In this document: in pieces, positions 33,532 through 41,071 of the stretch
Layout of the letters: every line of letters begins with the position of its first letter
Position numbering within the stretch: position 1 is the stretch's first letter
Assembly (NCBI GenBank): GCA_965220345.1
Contig: OZ244822.1
Span: 2,108,001 to 2,172,000 of the forward strand
Origin: Aldehydirespirator sp965220345
GTDB taxonomy: Bacteria; Actinomycetota; Acidimicrobiia; Acidimicrobiales; Aldehydirespiratoraceae
DNA: 64,000 bases
Reading direction: 5' to 3'
Translations under genes and position numbers: made by a program
Notes under the pieces: generated by a model
What the model was told of the DNA's origin: nothing
Databases searched by the model: none
What the model saw: only the letters and a program-made list of their open reading frames with translations

Positions 33532-34152
33532 TTGCCTGAGATAGCTCTCACCGGGGGTATTGGTTCAGGTAAGTCAACCGTGGCTGCTGGTCTCACCGAG
33601 CGCGGGGCTGTGCTGATTGATGCCGACCGGATCGTCCGTGAGCTACAGCAACCGGGTGAGCCGGTCTTTGTAGCGATGGTGCAGCGCTGGGGTTCGGCGA
33701 TAGTCGCCGAAGACGGAAACCTTGATAGGGCAGCCGTCGCCAACTTGGTTTTCAACGACACTAAGGAACTAGACGCACTCAACGCCATAGTTCACCCGGC
33801 GGTGGGTGAAGCGATGGCCGAGCAGCGCGCCGCAGCTGCCGAGCATTCTCCAACAGCAGTGGTGGTGCTTGACATTCCGCTACTGGTTCGCCCAGACGGC
33901 GAGATCATCGCTGAGCGCTACCGTAATTTGGCAGGAATCTTGGTGGTTGATGTTGATCCTGGAGTGGCTGTGCAGCGTCTTGTGGCTCAGCGCGGCCTGT
34001 CCAGCGAAGATGCCTGGTCGCGTGTCAGCAGCCAGGCAGACCGTGAGACTCGCTTATCTGTGGCCGATTTTGTGATCGACAACAGTGGCAGCCTTGAAGA
34101 ACTAATGCCCCAAATCGACGCTTGCTACCGCTGGGCCGCGGCCCTGCTCTGA
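33532..34152 (+). CDS. coaE: Dephospho-CoA kinase
   Basis: 206 residues. Last step of CoA synthesis. TTG start followed by the P-loop TGGIGSGKSTV, then GAVLIDADRIVREL, IVHPAVGEAM, DIPLLVRPD and QRGLSSEDAWSRVSSQ (lid). Shorter than mycobacterial CoaE, which carries a fused C-terminal UPF0157 domain. 16 bp behind rpsA; convergent with the kinase gene. Confidence 0.95.
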   Translation: MPEIALTGGIGSGKSTVAAGLTERGAVLIDADRIVRELQQPGEPVFVAMVQRWGSAIVAEDGNLDRAAVANLVFNDTKELDALNAIVHPAVGEAMAEQRAAAAEHSPTAVVVLDIPLLVRPDGEIIAERYRNLAGILVVDVDPGVAVQRLVAQRGLSSEDAWSRVSSQADRETRLSVADFVIDNSGSLEELMPQIDACYRWAAALL

Positions 34153-34194
34153 GCAAGTCTCAGACTCACAAAATTTCACAAAATTAAAGCCCCC

Positions 34195-34228
34195 GTGTCT
34201 TTAAAGTTTTTGTGTCTTTAAAGCTCTT
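34195..34228 (-). repeat. 17-bp tandem repeats at the kdgK gene end
   Basis: GTGTCTTTAAAGTTTTT (34195-34211) and GTGTCTTTAAAGCTCTT (34212-34228), with a degenerate third copy (GTGTTCTATAAG) inside the 3' end of the kinase gene. The copy at 34212 contains the kinase stop codon. Confidence 0.8.
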
Positions 34229-35264
34229 GTGTTCTATAAGACAACTGGCTCCAGGTTGGCGGATCAGCAGACAGCCAGGCCTTGATGCTGTCTTCGTCGG
34301 GCAGCGGGCCAACATCGGACTCCGAGACCATGGCGCTCATAGCCACCACATGACCCAAGCGAGAGCAGCGTCTGATGCTGTCTGAGTCGGTCAGGCCACC
34401 CAGGTCACCTGCTGGGCCGCTAGTTAAGCCTCCATTTAGCCAACTGGCCAGAAAACCAGCAGCGAAAGCGTCACCAGCGCCGCGCGGCCCCAATATGGGC
34501 CCCTTCATTGCAGGCTCAAAGTGGACACTGCTAGAAGTGAATACATGCACTCCAATGCCACCATCCTTGACAACAACGACTCCCGGCTCACTCAGCAAGG
34601 CTCGAACCTGTGAAGGTGACGAGAACCCCCATACCGCCTCAGCCTCGTCCAACCCGACAAACACAACATCTGCCCGATTGGCTGCCTCTGCGAATAAGTC
34701 ACTTGGAGGCTCTTGCGGCCACAGCGCTGAACGCCAGTTGACATCGAATGACCGCAGAGCGTTGGACGGTTCGGACAACAACGCCATGATCAGTTCCTGG
34801 CACCCATCTGACAACGCCATGGTGATGCCCGTGAGATGCACCACCCGAGCATCAAGGCACGTCTTGACGGACACAGTTTCAAGCGCCATCTGCGACGCAG
34901 CCGACCCTCGGCGGTAATACTGCACCCGCTGATCCTGCTGTGGTGAGTCTCGCAGCATCAAGCCAGTGGGTGCGTCATCGCACAGTTCGACAAGTGATGT
35001 GTCTACACCGCTACCGGCGATGGCTTCCAACACCAGCGACCCGACCATACCTGTGTCGAGACGGCTCACCCAGGCGCTACTGAGTCCTAGAGCGGCCCCG
35101 TAGCGGGCTACGTTCGACTCGGCCCCGCAAACATCCCAGGCAAAAGTGTTAGCGGAAGCATCAGGATCGCGGTAAAGGGTGAGCATCGACTCACCCACAG
35201 CGACCAAGTCAAATCTTGGCGACTGCTCGCCAGTGTCAGCCGAGTTTGGGGATGCGAGGCTCAA
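34218..35264 (-). CDS. PfkB-family sugar kinase, probable 2-keto-3-deoxygluconate/galactonate kinase
   Basis: 348 residues. PfkB/ribokinase fold: VAVGESMLTLYRD start, GAESNVARYGAALGL (substrate binding), YYRRGSAASQM, FDVNWRSALW (typical of KDG kinases), VVVKDGGIGV and the catalytic GAGDAFAAGF. The usual DTT before GAGD is GPR here. With the dehydratase gene divergent from the same regulatory region, the likely reaction is phosphorylation of 2-keto-3-deoxygalactonate or -gluconate. 21 bp behind the GntR regulator, so they form an operon. A GGLTSGPAGDLGGLTD insertion lies near the C-terminus. Confidence 0.86.
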   Translation of the reverse strand: MSLASPNSADTGEQSPRFDLVAVGESMLTLYRDPDASANTFAWDVCGAESNVARYGAALGLSSAWVSRLDTGMVGSLVLEAIAGSGVDTSLVELCDDAPTGLMLRDSPQQDQRVQYYRRGSAASQMALETVSVKTCLDARVVHLTGITMALSDGCQELIMALLSEPSNALRSFDVNWRSALWPQEPPSDLFAEAANRADVVFVGLDEAEAVWGFSSPSQVRALLSEPGVVVVKDGGIGVHVFTSSSVHFEPAMKGPILGPRGAGDAFAAGFLASWLNGGLTSGPAGDLGGLTDSDSIRRCSRLGHVVAMSAMVSESDVGPLPDEDSIKAWLSADPPTWSQLSYRTQEL

Positions 35265-35285
35265 GCGTTGGTCGAGCTTGGCGAC

Positions 35286-36113
35286 TCAGGCGGCTGTGTG
35301 CGAAGCCACTGAGCTTGCTGCACCCGTTGATTTTATGGAGTTGGCAGGGTCCAACGAGTTGGCCGAGGCGGCGACGGAGGAATGCTCAGGCTGCGACACT
35401 GCTGGAGATTCCAGCATTCGCAGCAGCTGTCCGGCAGTGATCTCAATCAACTCGGTCATAGCTGTCGCGGCAGCAACGCCGTCTTGAGCGCAGATAGCAC
35501 GACACACCTGACCATGATGGTCGATTGTGGTAGCGGGTCCGCCCGGCACCTGAACAGTCAAACGTCTGCTGCCTTCTAGAGCCACTCTGATGGTTTCAGC
35601 CATCTGCGCCAAAACAGGGTTAGCAGCAGCTCTGAAAATCGCGTCATGGAACGCTAGATCAGCCTGGATATAGAGGTTGAAATCGTTGACGTTTGTGGCG
35701 AGAGTGTCGAAACGCAGTTTGAGTTCGTCAGCAGCAGCGTCGCTGCGACGTTTAGCCGCTAGCCGTGCAGCCTCAGGTTCAATCACCAGACGCACCTCAG
35801 CCACATGACTTAGCGTTGTGGGTGCCGAACTTGAGGCGATGCTCCAACGCAGGACATCAGGGTCTAGCAGGTTCCACGAGCGGAAGTCAGCCACTACGGT
35901 GCCGACCTTGGGGCGTGACTCAATGAGACCCTTATCGCGCAGCAGACCAAGCGCTTCTCTCACCACTGTGCGTGACACGCCGAGTTCCGCCGAAAGGATT
36001 TCCTGTTTGGCGAAGCGGTACCCTGGCGGGTAAGTGCTGTCGATGATCCGGTAGCCGATGCTCTCGACGGTGCGTTGACGTAATCCCGTACCTGTCCGAG
36101 CATCAAAATCCAT
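35286..36113 (-). CDS. GntR family regulator, FadR/FCD subfamily
   Basis: 275 residues. Winged-helix GntR DNA-binding domain (about 15-75: YPPGYRFAKQEILSAELGVSRTVVREALGLLRDKGLIESRPKVGTVV) and an all-helical FCD ligand domain (about 95-225) with metal-binding D/H residues (ADLAFHDAIF, TTIDHHGQV). The last 40 residues are Ser/Ala-rich and low complexity. FCD regulators of this type respond to sugar acids, so a galactonate-like inducer is likely. Likely operators are the paired ACTAATAGT palindromes between this gene and the divergent dehydratase gene. GGAGG lies 10 nt before the ATG. Confidence 0.9.
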   Translation of the reverse strand: MDFDARTGTGLRQRTVESIGYRIIDSTYPPGYRFAKQEILSAELGVSRTVVREALGLLRDKGLIESRPKVGTVVADFRSWNLLDPDVLRWSIASSSAPTTLSHVAEVRLVIEPEAARLAAKRRSDAAADELKLRFDTLATNVNDFNLYIQADLAFHDAIFRAAANPVLAQMAETIRVALEGSRRLTVQVPGGPATTIDHHGQVCRAICAQDGVAAATAMTELIEITAGQLLRMLESPAVSQPEHSSVAASANSLDPANSIKSTGAASSVASHTAA

Positions 36114-36279
36114 TCTTGGCTTGCCTCCGAGGCGTTGATGCAGGCTCGCTGTTGGGGGTTGCCTGCGCTGGTTCGAGTTTGCAGTTCGTGTTTGCAGCTT
36201 TGGTCAACTGTTGAGGCTACCCAACGAAGCGACTGCTAACTCTCAATTGAGCGCGCACTACGTGTCGACTTGCGTGCTC

Positions 36280-36305
36280 ACTAATAGTATGATATTACTA
36301 ATAGT
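36280..36305. promoter_or_regulatory. Probable GntR operator and divergent promoters
   Basis: Two identical 9-bp palindromes ACTAATAGT at 36280-36288 and 36297-36305, 17 bp apart. Between them TATGAT (36288-36293) is a plus-strand -10, and its complement region reads TAATAT on the minus strand, so a protein bound here would block both divergent transcripts. The rest of the 249-bp spacer shows no other feature. Confidence 0.6.
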
Positions 36306-36362
36306 CTTAGTAGCGAGTTCATCGCACGCCTCCTAGCAAGCACCCAAGCAAGCCTCATTGAT

Positions 36363-37532
36363 ATGAAGATCACAGCCATCACTCCTTATCTCATCGGCAA
36401 CACCTGGAAGGACTGGCTCTGGGTGCGTGTCGACACTGACGAAGGCGTGCATGGCGTGGGTGAAGGCACGGTCAACGTGTTCGCTCGCACCGTTGAAACC
36501 GCGGTCAGAGACCTTGAGGAGCGTGTAACTGGGCATGATCCGTTCGATATTGAGGCGCTGCTTTTGGCTACACAGCGAGATGTTTATACCGACGGTGGAC
36601 AAGTCCACGGAGCGGCGGTCGCAGCCATCGAAATGGCCTGCTGGGACATTATGGGCAAAGCCCTAAACAAACCCGTTCACAAGCTGCTGGGAGGCCGCTT
36701 GCGTGATCGGGTTCGCGCTTACGCCAACGGCTGGTACACAGTCGAACGCACTCCCGAAGCTTTTGCTGCCGCCGCCCGCAAGGTGGTGGATCTGGGTTTC
36801 ACGGCACTGAAGTTCGATCCTTTCGGTGCTGCATGGATGGCCGAGAGCGGCTTTGAGGAAGATCATTCGATTTCTCTGGTGCAAGCAGTGCGTGAGGAAG
36901 TGGGCGAAGGTCCCGATCTTCTGATTGAAGCGCACGCCCGTTTCGGTGTTGCAGCAGCTTTGCGTATCGCTGAGAGGTTGGCACCTTTGCGCCCGGCCTG
37001 GCTTGAAGAGCCGCTTTCTCATCACAATATTGCGGCCATGAACAGCTTCGCGCAGCGTTCGCCGGTGCCGATCGCGACAGGGGAGGGTTTCTCGAGCTTG
37101 CAGCAGTTCGCTGAGTTGCTAGCAGGCGGTGCTGTGGGCATCGTGCAGCCCGAGCCTGTGCATCTGGGAGGCGTGTGGCGCACACGCCAAGTGGCAGCTA
37201 TGGCCGAAGCCGCACACGCGGTAATAGCACCCCACAACGCTCAAGGCCCGATCTGTTCGGCGGTGAGTGCCCAGCTCGGGGCATGTGTGCCGAATTTCTA
37301 TCTACAGGAATCTTTCGATGTGTTCAACGAGAGCTGGACACGCGATCTGGTGCATCCGCCCATCAACGTGGTTGACGGTCATGTAGAAGTGCCTGAAGGG
37401 CCGGGTCTAGGAATTGAGATCGACTGGGATCGTGTTGAGAGCCATGCCAGCCACCGACCTCATTCTCTAGAACTTTTTGCTGAGGGCTGGGAAAAGCGCG
37501 GCCAGACCGAGCAAATAAATCCGGCGAGCTAA
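36363..37532 (+). CDS. Enolase-superfamily sugar acid dehydratase, galactonate dehydratase-like
   Basis: 389 residues; mandelate racemase/muconate lactonizing enzyme family. N-terminal capping domain (1-120) and TIM barrel. Metal ligands: Glu in LLIEAHARF (with His two residues later), Glu in WLEEPL, Glu in ATGEGF; catalytic His in APHNAQGPI; ALKFDPFG at the first-strand position. First ligand is Glu rather than Asp, a known variation in the family. The product would be a 2-keto-3-deoxy sugar acid, used by the divergent kinase. D-galactonate is suggested by the galactosidases in the locus but gluconate or arabinonate cannot be excluded. Confidence 0.85.
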   Translation: MKITAITPYLIGNTWKDWLWVRVDTDEGVHGVGEGTVNVFARTVETAVRDLEERVTGHDPFDIEALLLATQRDVYTDGGQVHGAAVAAIEMACWDIMGKALNKPVHKLLGGRLRDRVRAYANGWYTVERTPEAFAAAARKVVDLGFTALKFDPFGAAWMAESGFEEDHSISLVQAVREEVGEGPDLLIEAHARFGVAAALRIAERLAPLRPAWLEEPLSHHNIAAMNSFAQRSPVPIATGEGFSSLQQFAELLAGGAVGIVQPEPVHLGGVWRTRQVAAMAEAAHAVIAPHNAQGPICSAVSAQLGACVPNFYLQESFDVFNESWTRDLVHPPINVVDGHVEVPEGPGLGIEIDWDRVESHASHRPHSLELFAEGWEKRGQTEQINPAS

Positions 37533-37568
37533 GTCCGACCAGATAAATCCGAGCAGCTAAATCCAACC
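37513..37568 (+). repeat. 28-bp imperfect tandem duplication of the dehydratase gene end
   Basis: Two 28-bp units (37513-37540 and 37541-37568), 22 of 28 positions identical; the first contains the stop codon of the dehydratase gene. It fills most of the spacer before the binding-protein gene. Confidence 0.75.
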
Positions 37569-37598
37569 AAACCAAAACCTGAATCCCAGGAGGGAACC

Positions 37599-38969
37599 AT
37601 GACCAACAAACCCAATCGGCTTCAGAGCCTACGCGACTCAAATCTGAGTCGCCGCAATTTTGTGATCGGCAGCGGCGCAGCCGCGGTCGGTGGTGCCGCG
37701 TTGTTAGCGGCTTGCGGCGACGATGACGACGAAGCCACTCCAGCGACCACCACGGCCGCCCCAGTAACCACTGCTGCGTCAACCACAACAGCGGCCGCTG
37801 CCAGCGGTGTCGGCTCCACGACTCTTGGGTCGAACTACTCCGATGAGAAGCCGAGAGACGCACTGGCTGCGGCTGTGGCCGCCACCGGTGTTGACACGCT
37901 TATCAACACCATCGACCACAACACCTATCAGGAGAACTTCAACACCTACATCCAACAGCCCGACGATGTTGTGGCCTGGTTCGCGGGTTACCGAATGAGG
38001 GCTTTCGCCAGCAGAGGCGTAGTGGGTGACATCTCCGACGTGTGGGACAACCTTGATGGCATGTCAGATGGCTTCCGCAGCGCCGCTTCAGGCCTCGACG
38101 GCAATCAGTATTTCGTGCCGCTTTACTTCTATCCGTGGGCTGTTCACTACCGTAAGAGCCTTTTTGATGACAACGGTTATGACATTCCCACTACTTGGGA
38201 TGACTTCAAGGCTCTGTGCGACACGATGACCGCCGATGGGATCACTCCTTTGTGCGCTGCCAACGACGGACGCTGGCCACAGATGGGCATGTTCGACATG
38301 CTCAACATGCGCATCAACGGCTATGACTTCCATGTCAGCTTGATGGGTGGACGCGAGAACTGGGAAGACCCCCGAGTGCTTAACGTTTTCAACACTTGGG
38401 AAGAGATCCTTCCGTATTATCAGCCCGATGCCAACGGACGTACCTGGCAAGATGCCGCTAACGCGCTTGGTGACAAATCAGCAGGCATGTTTTTGCTCGG
38501 CACTTTCATCACCTCGAACTTCGACGGCGAGACCCAGGCAGACATCATTGACGACATCGACTTCTTCTTGTTCCCAGAGGTTGATCCAGCGCACGGCCAG
38601 GATGCCATCGAAGCCCCAATCGACGGTTTCATGATGGCTGCCGAACCCGCCAATGAGTCAGCCGCCAAGGCTCTGCTCACCGGTCTCGGCTCTGTTGATG
38701 CCATTGATGCCTACATATCGATAGATCCGTCGGTGGTAGCCGCCAACAGCAACGCTGACACCAGCGGCTACAACGCATTGCAGCGCAAGTCGGCTGAAGC
38801 TGTCAGCTCGGCGCGTTTCATCTCGCAGTTCCTTGATCGTGACACTGATCCCGATTTCGCAGCCAACGTGGCTGGCGTAGGGATCGCCGATTTCTTGGCA
38901 ACTCCAGGCAACATTGCCACGATCCTCGCCGATATTGAGGCCAAGAAACAAACCTACACCTTCGAGTAA
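37599..38969 (+). CDS. Sugar ABC transporter substrate-binding lipoprotein
   Basis: 456 residues; cluster B extracellular solute-binding protein. Tat signal SRRNFVIGSGAA followed by lipobox LLAAC (Cys about residue 38), so it is exported folded and lipid-anchored. A Thr/Ala/Ser-rich linker (about 45-75) precedes the two-lobed binding domain (PLYFYPWAVHYRKSLFDDNGYDIPTTWDDFKALCD is the hinge-region hallmark). Excellent ribosome-binding site AGGAGGG 5 nt upstream. With the two permeases it forms an importer, probably for galactosides; the ligand is inferred from the locus. Confidence 0.92.
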   Translation: MTNKPNRLQSLRDSNLSRRNFVIGSGAAAVGGAALLAACGDDDDEATPATTTAAPVTTAASTTTAAAASGVGSTTLGSNYSDEKPRDALAAAVAATGVDTLINTIDHNTYQENFNTYIQQPDDVVAWFAGYRMRAFASRGVVGDISDVWDNLDGMSDGFRSAASGLDGNQYFVPLYFYPWAVHYRKSLFDDNGYDIPTTWDDFKALCDTMTADGITPLCAANDGRWPQMGMFDMLNMRINGYDFHVSLMGGRENWEDPRVLNVFNTWEEILPYYQPDANGRTWQDAANALGDKSAGMFLLGTFITSNFDGETQADIIDDIDFFLFPEVDPAHGQDAIEAPIDGFMMAAEPANESAAKALLTGLGSVDAIDAYISIDPSVVAANSNADTSGYNALQRKSAEAVSSARFISQFLDRDTDPDFAANVAGVGIADFLATPGNIATILADIEAKKQTYTFE

Positions 38970-39014
38970 GCACTCTTAGGCGAATCTGCTAATGCAGCTA
39001 GGCAGGTTCTGATC

Positions 39015-39992
39015 GTGCAAGCGACGGCGGCTCCCTCCACATCGCCACGCCGCCGTCGCCGCGCGACTTCGTTGGCGCGTTCTGACCGACTCTGGCTATG
39101 GGTGATGGTCGGCGTGCCCGCAGCCTTGCACATCGGGCTGGTGTGGATCCCGGCGATGCTGACCGTGGTTTTGTCTTTCACCGAATGGGACAATCTGACA
39201 CCGCTAAGCGACATCCGTGATGTCGGTTTCCAGAACTACTGGTTCATCTTCACCGTCTTCGAAGGTGACCTGTTTGGGGCGCTTTTCAACAATTTCGTGC
39301 TGGTCTTCTGGCTGACTATCTGCTCAGCGATCGGCATGCTGTTTGCGTATCTGCTTGACAAAAACATCCGTGGTAGCCGCTTCTACCAAAGTGTCTACTA
39401 CTTTCCGGTGGTGTTGTCGTTGGCAGTTGTGGGCTTCATATGGAAGTCAACGATGTTCTCTCGTGATCGGGGTTTGCTCAACACTCTTTGGCCGGGTGAT
39501 CCCATCGACTTCGTAGGCGACGGCACCAAAATATTTTCATTCAACCTGCCGTTCCTTGACCCAGCGCTGGGGCTGTCGAAGAACTTTGCTGCGCTGTTAG
39601 TGGCTATGGCTTGGCGTCATATCGGCTACATCATGGTGATGTATCTGGCTGGTCTCAAGGCGGTGGACTCGACTCTGCGAGAAGCAGCTGCCATTGACGG
39701 TTGCAATGAATGGCAGGCATTTAGGAAGGTCATCTTCCCGTCGCTCAAGCCGATCACCGTGATCGTGGTAGTTATCACCGCTATCGAAGCTCTGCGAGCT
39801 TACGACATTATTGCTGCGCTCAACGAACCCCGTGGTACTGATGTGATGGGCACGCTGGTCACCAAGAGCCTGCTCGGCGAGGGCGGCGGACGGGTCGGTT
39901 TCGGATCTGCTTACGGCGTGGTCATGCTGCTTTTGTGTCTGGGTTTCATCACCTGGTATGTGCTCAACCACTATCGAGAGTCGGAGCTATGA
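39015..39992 (+). CDS. Sugar ABC transporter permease, MalF-like
   Basis: 325 residues with six predicted transmembrane helices and the binding-protein-dependent permease EAA loop (DSTLREAAAIDGCNEWQAFRKVIFPSLKPI). The N-terminus is basic (SPRRRRRATSLARSDRLW). GTG start 45 bp after the binding-protein stop; stop overlaps the next permease (ATGA). Confidence 0.93.
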   Translation: MQATAAPSTSPRRRRRATSLARSDRLWLWVMVGVPAALHIGLVWIPAMLTVVLSFTEWDNLTPLSDIRDVGFQNYWFIFTVFEGDLFGALFNNFVLVFWLTICSAIGMLFAYLLDKNIRGSRFYQSVYYFPVVLSLAVVGFIWKSTMFSRDRGLLNTLWPGDPIDFVGDGTKIFSFNLPFLDPALGLSKNFAALLVAMAWRHIGYIMVMYLAGLKAVDSTLREAAAIDGCNEWQAFRKVIFPSLKPITVIVVVITAIEALRAYDIIAALNEPRGTDVMGTLVTKSLLGEGGGRVGFGSAYGVVMLLLCLGFITWYVLNHYRESEL

Positions 39993-40963
39993 GCGACACA
40001 GTGAGCGGCACAATGACTACGGCGCGCCCTATGCCCAGCTCTGCAACCGGCTCTACGCCGTCCAATTCTTCGTTAAGCACCCGAGAGCGCAACCGTAAGC
40101 GGGTTCCGCCTATGAGACTTGCCCTGCACGCATTCCTGATAGTGATGGCAGTGGCTTGGCTGGTGCCGGTGGGCACAGCGGTCTACAACTCTTTCCGCTA
40201 TTACGAGGCCGATACTCAACCCAACGGCACCTTTTCGCTGCCGGAGACCCTCACCCTCGACAACTACCGCGATGCCTGGGAGGTTGGCGAGATGACCAAA
40301 ACCTTCGGCAATACCGCTTTTATTGTTCTGCCTGCCTTGCTGCTCACCCTTTTGCTGTCCGCTATCGTGGCATACGCATGCACTCGCTATAGCTGGCGTT
40401 TCAATATTGCCTTCTTGGTGCTGTTCACTGCTGGCAACCTGATGCCTCAACAGGTGCTGTTCCAGCCTTTATTCCAGTTCTTCAAACGAACGCCGTGGCC
40501 CGACATACTCTCTGACACCGACACCGGCAGCCTGCTGGGCACAAAAATCGCAGTGATCCTTATTCATGTCGCGTTCCAAGTGGGTTTCTGCACATTTGTG
40601 TTGTCTAACTATATGAAGACCATCCCTAAAGAGATCGACGAAGCTGCCGCAGTTGACGGGGCAGGTGTATGGCGCCGCTTCTTCACGATCATCCTCCCGC
40701 TCACCCGGCCCGCGTTGGCTGCGCTGGGCACCCTTGAGTTCACTTGGCTCTACAACGATTTTTTCTGGGGTGCGGTGCTGCTAAACCGAGGCAATGAACG
40801 GCCTATCACATCATCAATAGCCGTGCTTAACGGCCAATATGCCAGCGACTTCAACCTGATCGCGGCTGCCTCCATCATGATCGCTTTGCCAACTCTGGTT
40901 GTATATCTGATACTGCAGAAACAGTTCATTTCGGGCTTGACACTCGGTGCCAGCAAGGGCTGA
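39989..40963 (+). CDS. Sugar ABC transporter permease, MalG-like
   Basis: 324 residues; start at the ATGA overlap with the preceding permease (the frame is open further upstream but that is within the other gene). About six transmembrane helices after a polar 45-residue N-terminus; EAA loop IPKEIDEAAAVDGAGVWRRFFTIILPLTRPA. No ATP-binding subunit follows, so an MsmK/UgpC-type ATPase encoded elsewhere must energise this importer. Confidence 0.93.
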   Translation: MSDTVSGTMTTARPMPSSATGSTPSNSSLSTRERNRKRVPPMRLALHAFLIVMAVAWLVPVGTAVYNSFRYYEADTQPNGTFSLPETLTLDNYRDAWEVGEMTKTFGNTAFIVLPALLLTLLLSAIVAYACTRYSWRFNIAFLVLFTAGNLMPQQVLFQPLFQFFKRTPWPDILSDTDTGSLLGTKIAVILIHVAFQVGFCTFVLSNYMKTIPKEIDEAAAVDGAGVWRRFFTIILPLTRPALAALGTLEFTWLYNDFFWGAVLLNRGNERPITSSIAVLNGQYASDFNLIAAASIMIALPTLVVYLILQKQFISGLTLGASKG

Positions 40964-41052
40964 AACTGAGCCGGGCCAGGACTGAGCTGGGCTGAAACTG
41001 AGCACCCGAAGAACTAGCAGCATTGAACTAGCAGTATTGAACTAGCAGTATT
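40957..41052 (+). repeat. Two nested tandem repeats between permease and alpha-galactosidase
   Basis: GGGCTGAAACTGAG at 40957-40970 (spanning the permease stop) recurs at 40989-41002, period 32. Then three 14-bp copies GAACTAGCAG(C/T)ATT fill 41011-41052. Confidence 0.85.
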
Positions 41053-41071
41053 GAGCCGAAAGGGGGATTGA

